Positions 22,710 through 34,660 of a stretch of 64,000 nucleotides of DNA are shown piece after piece; position 1 is the first letter of the stretch; every line of letters starts with the position of its first letter. The notes under the pieces were generated by a model, which worked only from the letters and a program-made list of their open reading frames with translations, was not told the origin of the DNA and searched no databases. The stretch is taken from contig NC_071355.1 of the NCBI RefSeq assembly GCF_943734655.1, forward strand, positions 26,728,768 to 26,792,767, given 5' to 3'. This DNA is from Sabethes cyaneus. Taxonomy: Eukaryota; Arthropoda; Insecta; Diptera; Culicidae. The position numbers and the translations under genes were made by a program.

Positions 22710-23419
22710 CCCGAGCAGGAGCGAAGTGCAAAATAATATAAAAGCAATATCAAACTGTGTTATAATGCTATATTGAGTTATTGAATAGATATGGAGTTAC
22801 ATTGATAACACATTTTGCTATTGAGTAGATATTTTAAACAGTGGTTGTCCTTAAAATGACATTCGGTATATTTCATCAAATTTTTTTTTATTGGTTAAGG
22901 TGAAATTAGTCGTCATTGATTCTGCCAATTTGACAAGCAATTTATTTGTTTGAAAAAAAAATTCTGCTCATGAAAATATATTCGCTGTGTTCAGATTGGC
23001 AAGAAGAATGCAGTATTTACATTTTTACAAACACAACCCCACTTTTAGGCCCGAAAACTGCTTCCGAAATTGGGCTTTTTGACTAAAAGTAATGACTGCT
23101 AATTTCCCCTTAAAGAGATTTTAAATTATAAATATTTTCTAAAATGATTTTTTAATATCTCACATGCTACTGCATTTGTTATTCAATACCTTAATAATAC
23201 TAAAATATGTTATTCTAAACTCTGAATACAGTCATGTTATTGCTTTGTTATTCAAATAACACAAGTAGTTATTCTTTTGGCCTTAAAGGAACAAAATTTT
23301 GATATCATTTTTTGTTATTTTACCAACTATGTCAGCCAAAACAAGACCAAATTTTGATACGAGTTATTCGATTTCCATAGCCCATTTTGATATCATTTTG
23401 CTCTTCGCTCCTGCTCGGG
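22710..23419. mobile_element. CCCGAGCAGGAGCGAA terminal-repeat element
   Basis: A 17-bp terminal inverted repeat, CCCGAGCAGGAGCGAAG (22710-22726) and its complement (23403-23419), bounds 710 bp of very AT-rich sequence with no coding capacity. Removing it rejoins the LINE frame 'YKDADI' to 'VKQLKHGRLQWAGHVARMPD', so the insertion boundaries are well supported. Confidence 0.75.
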
Positions 23420-23720
23420 TTGTGAAGCAACTAAAACACGGCAGGCTACAATGGGCTGGGCACGTAGCGAGGATGCCGGATGAGAGATCAGCGAAAACAA
23501 CATTTAGCAGAGAATCCGACAGAGGCCAACGACTTCGAGGCTGCCCTGTACCTGTTGGATGACCTTGCGCTGTTAACAAGGATGCTAGAGTAGCGGGTGT
23601 TAGGGGCGACTGAAGAGCAACAGTCCAACACCGAGAAACGTGAAGACGTCTCCTGAATTCGGCATGACTTCGATAAGCGGATTGAAGTAAAGTAAAAGTA
23701 AGTAGGTTAGGTCCATTCTA
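23420..23720 (+). pseudogene. 3' end of the RTE-like LINE, TAAG-type tail
   Basis: Frame VKQLKHGRLQWAGHVARMPD followed by about 20 degenerate residues is the conserved tail of this LINE family. The DNA ends near 23690-23710 in AGTAAAAGTAAGTAGG, a degenerate TAAG tail. Confidence 0.75.
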
Positions 23721-24065
23721 GAGACAAACTACTTTGTTGGAAATCCGCACTAAGAATTTCGAATTTTTCGTATAGAGCATAGGTATTTCATCCGTAGAAT
23801 ATACCGAATGTTGCCTTGGAAAAACCCGAATATCCTTCCAGCCTATAAAGATTCGCTAGTTGGTATAGCAGCTCTTGAGCAGCAACGTAAGGATGTCATG
23901 GCTAAAACTACAAATAAAATTCCATCGGGATCGTATGATTGGCTCGTTTCTGATTTGTCGCTGTCCTCTTTGGTCCCAGAGGAATCAACCGCCACAACTG
24001 CGGGTCATTTCGCGCCACACCAATTACGGCCCACACGAACCTATTCACCAGATGGGCCTGAAATA
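23721..24065. other. Spacer between two opposed LINE copies
   Basis: It contains the short frame 23808-24083, which is not recognised. It lies between the tails of two LINEs pointing at each other. Confidence 0.35.
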
Positions 24066-26080
24066 TACGTACTTACTTACTAAATCAGCTCTTGCGGTGT
24101 GAGCGATGGGTGGTTCCCTAAGCAGCTGATGCAAATCATGGTTCATGCGCCTCCTCCACGTTCCGTCTTCCATCTGTACTCCGCCGTAGATGGTGCGCAA
24201 CACCTTCCGTTCGAAAACACTAAGGCTCCCTTAGTCCTCCACGAGCATAGTCCATGTCTCATGGCCGTAAAGGACTACCGGTCTAATCAGCGTCTTGTAG
24301 ATTGTTAACTTCGTGCGGTGGCGAATTTTGTTCGATCGCAGCGTCCTACGGAGTCCAAAGTAGGCACGATTTCCTGCCATAATGCGTCTTTGTATTTCTC
24401 TGCTGGTGTCGTTGTCTGTGGTAACCAGTGAGCCCAGATACACGAACTCTTCTACCACCTCGATTTCATCACCGTCTAAATGAATCCGGGGAGGGAGGTC
24501 AGCATTCACTTCTCTAGAACCTCTTCCTTTCATGAATGACAAGTCCAATCCGTTTGGCTTCAGCTTTCAGTCCGATGTACGTTTCCGTCATCCTCTCAAA
24601 GGTACGTGTAATGATGTCAACGTCGTCAGCGAAACCAAGAAGCTGAACGGACTTCGTGAATATCGTGCCACTCGTGTCTATACCCGCTCTTCTTATCACA
24701 TCCTCCAAAGCGATGTTGAACAACAAACATGAAAGCCCATCACCTTGCCGTAACCCTCTTCGAACAACACACATTACTCGATCCATCGTCGCCTTGACCA
24801 ATCGCGTTAGTTTATCCGGAAATCCGTAGTAGTGCATAATCTGCCATAGCTGATCTCGATCGATCGTGTCGTACGCCGATTTGAAGTCGATGAATAAATG
24901 ATGCGTGGGCACGTTGTATTCGCGACATTTCTGCAACACTTGCCGAAGCGCGAAAATCTGGTCCGTGGTGGCACGGGCACCCATGAATCCCGCTTGATAT
25001 TGCCCCACGAACTCGTTTGGAAATGGTGATAGTCGACGACATAAAAGTTGGGAGAGTACCTTGTAGGCGGCGTTCAACAGTGTGATTGCGCGGTAATTGC
25101 AACAATCCAACTTGTCGCCCTTTTTGTAGATCGGACACACGATGCCTTCCGTCCACTCCTCCGGTAGTAGCGCATCCTCCCAAATCTGAACAATGACCCA
25201 GTGCAGCGCTCTAGCCAGTGCGTCACCACCGTATTTCAGCAGTTCGCCGGGTAGCTGCTCAGCCCCAGCCACTTTATTGTTCTTCAGCCGACCGATCTCT
25301 TCTGCTACCTCCTAGAGGTCAGGGGCTGGTATTCTGTCGTCTTCTGCACGTGCTCCAAGATCTATTACCATATCGTCACCTCCATGTTCAGCTACATCGG
25401 TCTCGTCGCTAATACTGTTTCCACCTCTCGATCACCTCACGTTCGTTCGTGAGAAGATTACCGTCTGAGTCTAAGCCTGCGGCACATAGTCTTTGCACGA
25501 ACGGTTTAACTTCTCGTAGAACTTCCGTTTATCGTTAGCACGGTACAGTTCTTCCATCGCCTCGCGATCTCGATCTTCCTGTTGACGCTTTTTCCTCCGG
25601 TAGACCGAGTTTTGCCTGTTCCGTGCTTGTTTATATCGCTCCACATTCGCCCTCGCACGGTGTTGCAGCATTCTCGCACGTGCTGCATTCTTCTCCTGCA
25701 CTAATTGCTCGCATTCGCCGTCGAACCAATCGTTTTTTGGTTCGAATTCATTGTACCTAGTGCCGCTAGAGCAGTACTACCGATGGCGGTCTTAATGCCT
25801 TTCCAACCACCTTCAAGAGTTGCCGCGCCAAGTTGCTCTTCCGTTGGTAGCGCTGCTTCCAGTTACCGCGCGTATTCCTGGGCAACTCCGGTGTCTCGTA
25901 GCTGCTCGATGTTGGGTCACGGCGTACGGCTTCGACCGTCGGTCGTAGTGTGTACCGTCGAGAGTTTTGAGCGCATGCAGACTGCAACTAGGAAATGATC
26001 CGAATCTGTATTCGCACTGCGGTAGGTGCGAGCGTTTATAACATGAAATATACTCGGCGTAGAAATAATCTACCATTTCA
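24066..26080 (-). pseudogene. RTE-like LINE with nearly intact reverse transcriptase
   Basis: This copy runs right to left. It starts with the endonuclease end and linker near 26040-25480 (...KNAARARMLQHRARANVERY...). The 252-residue frame 25272-24514 then carries 'VCPIYKKGDKLDCCNYRAI', 'FVGQYQAGF', motif A HHLFIDFKSAYDTI, motif B GLRQGDGLSCLLFNIALE and motif C FADDVDII. After a frameshift near 24540, 24548-24231 gives 'EEFVYLGSLVTTDNDTSREI' and 'TLIRPVVLYGHETWTML'. It ends in a TAAG tail at about 24066. RQGD..S..LFN and FADD suit the RTE clade (family knowledge). Stops and shifts between blocks make it inactive, but it is the best preserved LINE in the window. Confidence 0.85.
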
Positions 26081-28080
26081 GCGAATTAAATGTTTGAGGT
26101 CATGAAAAATAGCGCTGCATGCAGCAACGTTTCAGAATTTATTTATTATCAACGACCGTAACTCACATTGGTACATGTACACCGAACGAGACACAATACG
26201 AAAATGAAACTACGTGAAGTAAGACTTAAGTCATGATGACACACACTCATGGTATTAGTTTGATTGTATTAATTGTATATGCCGTTGCAAGCATAAAATG
26301 ATTTTTGTTCGAGTACATATGTGTCACACTGTATTGTTAGTGTGCTATTTATTCTCTAAAATGCTTTTGACAAAAGATGGATTTTATACTGCTTTGAGTA
26401 AAAATGTGACGCTAATTACACGGTGTTACACGGAAAAAATACTTCTCAAATGACCTAGTGTACGTTGTTAGTCACACCTAGTACATCATAAAAACACATA
26501 TGACATCATCCTAACACCCCCAAAATTTCAAGTTATTCCGAAAAAACGTTTTTTGGCTAGGTGTACACGTACTGTCATGAATAACTCAAAATTTTTCCAA
26601 GCAATTCTAAGTTTTTTATACATTTTTGGAAAGCTTAGAGGATAAGCTTTCAGGATATATATATACATTCACTATGGTTCTACAAAATTTAGACGAGATT
26701 TTTTCAATTAAATATGAAATTCAACTAAAAAATTAAAAATTTTCTCACTTTAGGGGTCCTTAAAGTGACCTTCAAAATGACCCACATTCCTAAGCTCATC
26801 ATCACTTATTTTATATTCAATCCTAAGACTTTGGTCAAAATTTCAGCCAAATCGGTCAACATTTGCAAATTTGAGACCATTTTTAAGAGTTGTAGAATTG
26901 GTTGCTTCCCATATATCACCCGCCTAATCTTACATCGTGTACAAGATGCTCAGTTGTAAGTTTAGGTTCCAACGATATGCTTCAAATTGTGATGCTAGAA
27001 TGGTGGGTATCAAACTTTGTATTTTGTAGTCATTTTTGACATTTTACAGCGATTCGGCGATTTTTGGCATTTCTCGCCGTTATTTTTCCGTCTGTCTATC
27101 ATATTTTTACCATATTTTCTGCATCTATTTATAGTTTTTTTTATTATTTGCTTGCGTTTTTTGTGAATTTGGTTTGTCGCAGATTGTGCGTCTCTTCATT
27201 TTATTTTCATGTTGTTTTCCTTATACGTTTGTGGTTTTGTTGGATTCTTACTTACTAGAGAAACAACCTTATTCGCTTGATTCAGTAAAGGGTTTTGAAA
27301 TTCTATTTCACTATAGAAAATATATTGGGAACTGGCAAAATATGTAAAAAATGGAAACGAAAATATTACGCCTTTTACCATTCTTCTACTATATCAACTA
27401 TTAATGTGAATGTTTAACGGTCAGAGAGCGAATAGCTGAAAGTAAAGAATATTATACCCATGGTGAATAGACTCACCTTGATCACACCATCAACGCATAA
27501 AAGTTTGTTTGTTGTGGCTTTCGGGTTGATGTTTCTCGGTGAAAATCCAAATTTATAATTTCTTTAAACTACGTTTCGGCTTACTGTTTTTACTCAGCCA
27601 TCATCAGATTCTTAAACGCATAAAATGGTAAAGAGTTTTATCTGCCGTTAAAGTGAAAAATACAAGTTATTAACAGCCTGACATGGCAGCATTAACGGAA
27701 ATGTCTCCTTCTTAACTAATCTCCTGCATTATTCTATTAATTTTTTCTTTGCGAAAAATTCTATATTAAACATTCATATAGGCTCTTAAAGCATAATTTA
27801 TGCTTTTCGAAATAATATTCACTGCGTGTACGTTGTATTTTTGTATTCTATAGAAATTTTTATCCTTTTTCGCAAAGTGTATGAAAATCGTTAGATACGA
27901 GCGTTTGGTCCGTAGGTCCGAAGAAAATTTCTAAATCCGTCGCTCGACTGATAAATTCGTAGATGTCAATTTTCCGCTAATAACTTTTACTATCTCAAAG
28001 CGTTGCTTTATTTAGCACGTTGAACTAGGAAATGTACGTCATACTAGGAAGCAATTATGTCCGGGTCTAGTAGGTGACAT
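26081..28080. other. Intergenic DNA upstream of GrB
   Basis: 2 kb of AT-rich sequence with only short frames. Around 27560-27620 is 'CTACGTTTCGGCTTACTGTT' followed by 'CAGCCATCATCAG'; related strings occur at 38485-38525 and 43700-43780, so an old dispersed repeat is likely. No gene is seen. Confidence 0.4.
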
Positions 28081-28131
28081 GAAAATCCATTAAGAACCTT
28101 TTACCGATCACAATATTATTTTTAAGGCAAT
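28081..28131 (+). promoter_or_regulatory. Shared Gr upstream block 1 (GrB copy)
   Basis: ATCCATTAAGAACCTTTTAC, about 404 bp before the GrB ATG, followed by TTTTTAAGGCAAT as in GrA. Confidence 0.5.
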
Positions 28132-28222
28132 TGCCGCCCCAATTCGTTCTTTTTATATTCTAATAAATTATACGCTCCGATCGTCCGCTCAATCGATACG
28201 TCGGCTGAGCATAATTGAAACG

Positions 28223-28245
28223 GCAATCAAAAAACACTTTGCACC
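28223..28245 (+). promoter_or_regulatory. Shared Gr upstream block 2 (GrB copy)
   Basis: GCAATCAAAAAACACTTTGC with the preceding 'ATAATTGAAA', matched in GrC by 'GTAATTGAAA' and GCAATCAAAAAGCGCTTTGC. Confidence 0.5.
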
Positions 28246-28487
28246 GGGAAGACGCTTACTTGGAAGACGAAACCGTAGTTGAAGAGCCAATTTCGTTGCC
28301 AACTTTCGTGGAAACCTGTCGGCGGAAACGAATTGCTCCTTTTTTAGGCGTGCAGATTCAAAAAAAAATTCTTTCAATCAATCGAACCACGGAGCTGTGA
28401 TCAAACAACTGATTCGGTATTCTTCTATTATCATTTTGGTGCCGAACCGAGACGAAACGTCGTCGCTGCGCTGGTCCAACAATCGCC

Positions 28488-30278
28488 ATGCTGCCAATAT
28501 TTTTGTTCTATTATTTGACGAAACTCTTTGGACTGGCCCCGTTTCCCCGTGATGGGATTGTCACAACGAGTGAAACGTCTTTTGTAGCTCTGAAAGAGCT
28601 ACTACCGACGTGTATTGCAGTGCTGCTGTACGCTACCAGCCTGGTAAGCATCCTGTGGAACAAAGGAATCAGCTCAACCATCTCCAATACGGCCAACTGG
28701 ATTCAGGTGTGTAGTGTTTTAACTTTAAAAATAATCAGTTTGTGCCCGGGTTTGAGTGAATCTTTATAAAATCTTTATTTTTTTGCAGTTTATTCCAAAC
28801 TCGTACGCGTATATCTTTGCAATGGTTTTTGTCCTTCGAAATCGTAAAGTTGCCTGCAACATCCTTGCTACGTTCGATTTATTCGATGAACGATTACTTT
28901 CGCAATTTGATGTAGACTATCGTGATCTGAAAAGGAAACCATCGCGAATGTCACTGATTGCGTGCCTTGGTGAGAACCAGTTTTCAATTTTGCTGTTAAA
29001 TATTTTTCATAGGCTAAGCACATACTAATTTCTATATCTTCTCAATCTCAATCTCAATCTCAATGGCTCCATTACCTGATTGATGGTGGGTCAACTTCGT
29101 ACCGTTCGAAACCGCACGTGTCAACCACCTGCACTTTTAGTGACACTCATCAGTGGTGGTGCGGTGAGTGGCTTGAATTTTTTGATTGGCGTCGATTGGA
29201 ATCGCATTTGGACGCTATTCTACTGGGTAGCGTTCTGCGTTCCGAAGGTAAGCATGATTTAAGCCTAAAGTCTGAAAGTTTCAGTAATTAATTGTATTAT
29301 CTTGTTTTCAGTTCGGTTTGCTACTGTACACCTTCCAATTCGCTGGTTTCATAATGCTACTGTCGGATCGAACTGTACTGCTACAAAAAGGAATAGAGTA
29401 CGTCACTAAGCCCTAACTTTAGGCGAAAATACTAATGGAATTCACTTTTCAGCAATTATTTTAACGCAATCGATCAACAGTTTAAGTGGTCCAGGGCAAG
29501 CTCAGAGCTCTGCAGCCAAGAACCGCCCGGCTACCGGAAGCACCTCGAAACAGTCTGCATCACGGTGGAGCCACTCTATTCCATGCCGGATACCGTCGAA
29601 AACATTCACCGAATGGTGGGCCACCTGCAGCAGCTGGCGACCAAGATTAACGATTGTTTCGGCAAACAGGCGGTATTTTCGCTCCTTTCGGCCTTCATCT
29701 GCATTACGGTGCAGCTGTACTATCTGCTGAACCTAATCCGGTTCGGGTTCGCTATGCCAAATGCGATAATTTACAGTCTAGCCGCCATTAGTTTGCTGCT
29801 GTTGCATGGGATCGAGTTCTATGCGGTCTTTACCAACGGCGATCTGGCGCGGTATCACTGGCGGCAGCTGATAAACTGTCTGCTCGTTGTCAAGGCCAAT
29901 TCGGATGATGAGAAGTTCCGGATCAAGGTCGGTGAAATTTGCATTTTTCCTTTGTTGATAAATGAAAACTAAAGTTGTTTTATTTGCGCTTTAAGATGGA
30001 CGAACTGGTCACATTTATGTGTTGTAACAATCCAGAATTTCATGCATTCGGACTTTTTCCCATCGATTTGTCGGTTCTTACTGGAGTAAGTTGTTAGATT
30101 GCGTTGAATGCTGCAAAATGCTAGCAATTTCGTTCCCCCTTTACAGATGGCTTCGTCGATTGCTACTTATCTAATAATTTTGGTACAGTTCAAAATGTCC
30201 GAGGAGGACGCTGGAATAAGTGATTTGAGCACAGCACAGTTTCACCTGGTATCATCATTTCCGAAAAATGTCGTTTAG
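28488..30278 (+). CDS. Gustatory receptor GrB, compact seven-exon gene
   Basis: Predicted exons: 28488-28706, 28789-28969, 29141-29247, 29312-29397, 29453-29927, 29996-30085, 30147-30278 (429 residues). All introns are 55-171 bp and GT-AG; the donor of intron 5 (GTCGGT) is weak. The start CGCC-ATG gives MLPIFLFYYLTKLFGLAPFP. Exon 3 carries SGGAVSGLNFLIGVDWNRIW and exon 4 FGLLLYTFQFAGFIMLLSDR. Exon 5 holds 'LLSAFICITVQLYYLLNLIR' and 'SLLLLHGIEFYAV'. Exons 6-7 give FGLFPIDLSVLTG and MASSIATYLIILVQF (TY-QF at residues 393-401). It is an insect Gr, probably a seven-pass taste receptor subunit; the ligand is not predictable from sequence. The last 28 residues after VQF differ from GrA and GrC. Its small introns probably show the ancestral state of the family. 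Confidence 0.92.
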
Positions 30279-30343
30279 ATATTACTTTGTAGTCGTTTTA
30301 CATTACGTTAAGACAAATTTTCAATACTAAATTAGCGTAAACT

Positions 30344-30349
30344 AATAAA
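30344..30349 (+). terminator. Candidate poly(A) signal of GrB
   Basis: AATAAA 66 bp after the GrB stop codon. Confidence 0.5.
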
Positions 30350-31556
30350 AAATGCTTGAGTCATGCTTTAGAAAATACTAGCAGTTGTGTCGATCATATT
30401 CGTTGACAATGTAGAAGCTGAAGACAATAATTAGGAGTACTTGATATAGCGTCTTGCACATAGAAAAAGATGTAGAGTTAAAACCAAATCAAAGAAAAAC
30501 TTATTTCACAGTTTGCACGCCACGATTTTTAATAACATGTTTATAAGAATGAAAAAAAAAGTAGTTAATCTTTGGAAATTAGACAATAAAATAACAAGTA
30601 ACAAAAACATTTTCTTTTTGCCTAATTGTAACAAATTTAGCACAACATTTTAAGCGTTAATTAGGAGCATCGATTTTGCATGATTTTTGACATTTTAAAA
30701 CTTTCGATACGAACGATTGATAATCACCATGCGCCTCCATTGATTTCTTGAAATTGAAGGAGGCTTATGATGATCTCTAAGTACAATACTGCATTGAATG
30801 TGGCGACATAAATGCTTACTAATGCAATTTTTCCTACCCAACAGCTAGCTTATAACGCCAGCAACCGTTTCATAGCAAATTGATCCATTCAAGTGCATTT
30901 GCATCGCCGAAATAAGCGGAAGAGAAAAGACTCGAAGAGAATTTCTCATTTTTACATAAACCTTTTTCACATGTTGTTCTAGAATTTGGAGCATCATGCA
31001 AACTTGCACATATATTACTCTCAAAATTTACTGATTAATCTGAAAAAAATAAATGAAATCAATTAACATGTCATTTCATCGACGACGCTGAAAGCAATCC
31101 ACGCATTTTTAAAGTTCTATTCACTCATCCATAAACAGTCATCCAATCAGCCCCCACCGGTCAGTCGGTCAAATTGAATGGATTTGTTTGAGCTGTACTG
31201 CGTAGTCCACCTTTCAATTTTGCAGGACAAAGCAAAAAGAATGACGGTCCTTGACGGAGGACCGTACTTTCGAATGACCCTGACGGACAGTGCTCCATTC
31301 GATTGATGGGTGAAATTCAAATAGACATGACAGAGGACATGATTTGCTTAAATTGTCAGACAAACTTGGACGGGGACTGAATACACATCAACCTTCAACT
31401 TGAGGGTAAAATTAATGTCGGATGACACTTGAAAAAAGGGAGGCAATAACAGCACAGATAGTGAAAAACAAACATCATTACCTGTGAAGTGTGCAATTCC
31501 CGATATATAATTCAACAAAGTCAGTGGATCGGATTTAAATTTGCGACCATGACATC
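30350..31556. other. GrB 3' flank, duplicated downstream of GrC
   Basis: No gene is seen. From about 31120 to 31556 it matches 55570-56035 in the same order: 'CCCATAAACA' type sequence, 'AATCAGCCCCC', 'TCAAATTG.ATGG', 'GATGGGTGAAATTCAAAT', 'ACATGATTTGCTT', 'GTGAAGTGTG' and 'AAATTTGCGA'. The duplicated Gr unit therefore extended about 1.3 kb past the stop. Confidence 0.6.
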
Positions 31557-31564
31557 CTAAGAAC

Positions 31565-32190
31565 CATTGACGTAGCTAGGAAATTTCCTGGAGGGGGCCT
31601 AGGGGATGCCTTCCAAAAAAAATTTCATTCATCTTGTTACTCCGGCTGTCACCGATAGTACGTTTGTAGGGAAATATCAGGCGGGTTTCATGAGGGCATG
31701 CGCAATTACGGACCAGATGTTTACCATCCCACAGATCTTGCAGAAATGTTGGGAGTACAACGTGTTCGCGCATCACATCTTTATTGGTTTCAAAGTAACA
31801 TACGATACAGTCTATCGAGACCAGCTATTGCAGATAATGCACGAACACGACAACTTGCAGATACACCATCTGTTAGTGGACTTTAAAGCGGCGTACGATT
31901 CAGTTCAACGAAATGAGCTGTGGCAGATAATGCTAGAACGTCGTTTTCCGACGAAACTAGCGACTTCTGAGACTGGGAAATTGGCGACGAGTGGCCGAAG
32001 GTGGAGTTGAATGGAGACGACTGCTTGAAACAGCATGACCCGGGTGGTTACTAGGCTAGGCTAGTGAAAAAGAAAATATCTGTGCAGCGGGAACATGTAC
32101 ACTGAACTTTTTTCCGGTTTTAAAATTCTAATGGGGGAAATTTCTGGAGGGGGCCTGGTACCCCAGGCACCCCCTCTAGCTACGCCAATG
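31565..32190. mobile_element. hAT-type MITE with perfect 8-bp target duplication
   Basis: The ends CATTGACGTAGCTAGG and CTAGCTACGCCAATG are inverted repeats. The flanks are the identical octamer CTAAGAAC (31557-31564 and 32191-32198), the duplication length of hAT transposition. G-rich 'CTGGAGGGGGCCT' occurs just inside each end, here in direct orientation. The middle is a LINE fragment (31640-32050). It landed inside the duplicated Gr 3' flank. Confidence 0.85.
31640..32050 (+). pseudogene. Chimeric RTE-like RT fragment inside the MITE
   Basis: Frame 31606-32010 reads FVGKYQAGFMRACAITDQMF..LQKCWEYNVFAHHIFIGF and 'TYDTVYRDQLLQIM'. It then repeats the same region from a different copy ('HHLLVDFKAAYDSVQRNEL'), so RT motif A occurs twice in a row. 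It continues into a LINE 3' tail, 'ATSETGKLATSGR'. The fusion of two LINE pieces suggests recombination or template switching. Confidence 0.7.
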
Positions 32191-32198
32191 CTAAGAAC

Positions 32199-32931
32199 TA
32201 GGAATCAGAGTCCAGTTCTTTTTCGCGTTTTGCACAATACAAAGAAATGTTCAATAGCAGGTTAAAAACTGCATGCTATTACTTTAGTTTATCCAATGTC
32301 ATGAAAGCGACTCAGTTTTCCAGTGTCAGCTTAATTCATTTTGTCGGAGATCTATATTCAAATAATAACGGCCATAGCTCATTTCGTCTGTCTGAATCAT
32401 CTGAATTCGTCTGAATCTCCGCTTAGAAATCAACAAACAGACGATGATTTTGTAAGTTGTACTCCCGGAACTTGTCTAGTAACTGACGCCAGGAAATCAT
32501 CCGATCCATTGGGGAGCGACATTCTCAAACTTCAGCCTTTTTCCATGGTTGTGTCTTTATCGTACAATAAGTTTCGTTATAGAATCTCTTAAAATGTAAT
32601 AAAAATAAAATATCATAAAGACTAGCGAGTATAATAACTGTGATATGACGGAGATAATTTCTTGATAAAATACTAGCAATTAGGAATAATCAAATAGTTC
32701 AAAATATCGTAACGTATCTGGTTATGAAACATATATTTTTAACTGAAGTTTTTGGAGCGCCTTAGTAGAACACGAAACCTGAAATTAATTTTCAATTTAA
32801 AACCTAATGCTTTACAACTAACAATATATGTTACGAACTTGATTTCTTCTGCTATTGTATCCTGATCAGAAATTGTATATTTAAAACACTAATAAGAAAA
32901 AAATCCAGCTGATAATAAAGAAAATGATCTA
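32199..32931. other. Intergenic, no feature seen
   Basis: AT-rich, short frames only (longest 32341-32592, not recognised). Confidence 0.35.
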
Positions 32932-33096
32932 CACACTTTAAAAAAAGCATCGACGTCGGCAAAATGTTGCCCAGATTTGGACAGCCGAGCGTCCGGTAAA
33001 ATTTTTATGTTATCAAACGTTAGTATAGATCCGTAAATTTTCACCGAGCACTTGGCTGTCCAAATCTCGGCAAATTTTGCCGAGTTTTTAAGTGTG
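32932..33096. mobile_element. CACACTTAAAA MITE, uninterrupted copy
   Basis: Ends CACACTTTAAAA and TTTTTAAGTGTG, flanked by TA (32930-32931, 33097-33098), with inverted 'TTTGGACAGCCGAGCG'-like arms. It is the empty counterpart of the element at 2597-3197. Confidence 0.8.
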
Positions 33097-34107
33097 TACT
33101 CATTTCTGCTACAATTATATTATACAGTATTTTATGACTATTTACCATCACATTTGTTCCTTTTACTAGTTTTACTTCCTTTTACCTTTTACTACGTTAT
33201 CCTTCCCAGTGATATCGATAATTCTAATAAAACACTTGGAAATAATGCATTACTATTCTATTGAGAAATTATCAAGCCTCTTTGTACCATTGTGTTCAAC
33301 GCCGAATAGTCCACGATAAATCACCGAATGAGGAAGACCGCTTGTTTGATTCACGGTCCACTTCCTTCTAAAGTGTGGGGATCGACTCTCTTTCATTTTC
33401 CTTTCGTTATAGAGATTTTCAGAGAGCAAACAGATATATAATAGCCAACGCGACAGAACAGGAAACTCACTGGGAGGGAACCAACAGGGAGAGGGGGAGA
33501 GAACAAGGAAAAATGTATATGTTCCGCCTTAGCTCAGAAACGCCTCGACGCTTCTTCTTCTAAGTTGGTACTCATGTTACTTGACATAAATAAATCAGCA
33601 CAGGGAAGTTGACAAAAGAGGGGGTGATCTCTAACAAGGGAAGGTCCAAATAAGCAAAAGGGGTCGTGTTTCTCATGTATTTAGCCCGATTGCAGTTGTG
33701 CTAGTGACTATGTGACAAGAAGTGGGGTTCCACTGAGGAGTAGGGTAGGAATTTTCAGAGAGCAAACAGATACATAATTGGCTACGTGACAGAAGAGGAA
33801 ACTGACTCGGACGGAGCCAACAGGGGGTACGAGGGATGTGAGTATGAAAGTATGTTCCGCCAGAACTTCGGAACGGCTGGACGGTTCTTTATCAAACTTG
33901 GCACACATGTTTTTTGACATAAAAGAATCAATGCAGCGGGGGTGACAAAATGAAGAGACGGCCTCCTACAAGGAGGGAGGAAGGTTCAAGTGGCTAAAGA
34001 GGTAGGTTTATCTTGAATTTGGAACGATAGCAGTTGTGCAAGTGGCTGGACGACAAGAGGGAATTTCTAAAAGGCAGGATTAGGGTGGACATTGACCAAA
34101 GGGAGGT

Positions 34108-34545
34108 CTTCTTCTTCTTCAGCATAGACTCGGGGTGGCTCGTGCTATTTCAAGCACTCGTCTCCATTTAACTCGGTCTTGGGCCACTCGTCGCCAATTT
34201 TCTAGTCGTCTTAGAAGTCGCAATTCGCTTCCGACCTGATCGAGCCATCGTGCAAGTTAGGCCCCTCTGTTCCTGGTGCCGGTGGGGTTGTTGAAGAGAA
34301 CTATTTTCGTCGCACTGTCGTCCGGCATCCTTACAACGTGACCGGCTCACCGTAGCCTGCTATCTTTCGCTAGATTTACGATGGGAGTCTCCCCAAGCAG
34401 TGCCTGTAGCGTATGCGGCGGCGTATGCTTCCTGATCGTAGCGTTTTACGAAGGGCAAAGTAGGCCCGATTCCCGCTTGGATGCGCCGCTAGATCTCCTT
34501 ACAAGTGTTGTTGTCCGCGGTCACCAGCGGGAGGTCCAAGAACGT
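34108..34545 (-). pseudogene. LINE 3' fragment with GAA tail
   Basis: On the minus strand: 'LVTADNNTCKEI.RRIQAG' (the counterpart of 'SLVTTDNDTSREIQRRIMAG' at 24231-24548), then a region ending 'ATSKTTRKLATSGPRPS', then a (GAA)n tail at about 34108-34120. 5'-truncated and frame-broken. Confidence 0.7.
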
Positions 34546-34660
34546 AAAAAAGGCTTTATAGAGATTAATGAATAGAAAACAGATTCACAAGTGGCTGCGG
34601 GATAACAGGAGGGGACCTGTCCTTTGTACACACATTCAAATGCAGAAAAAGGGGTTTGAC

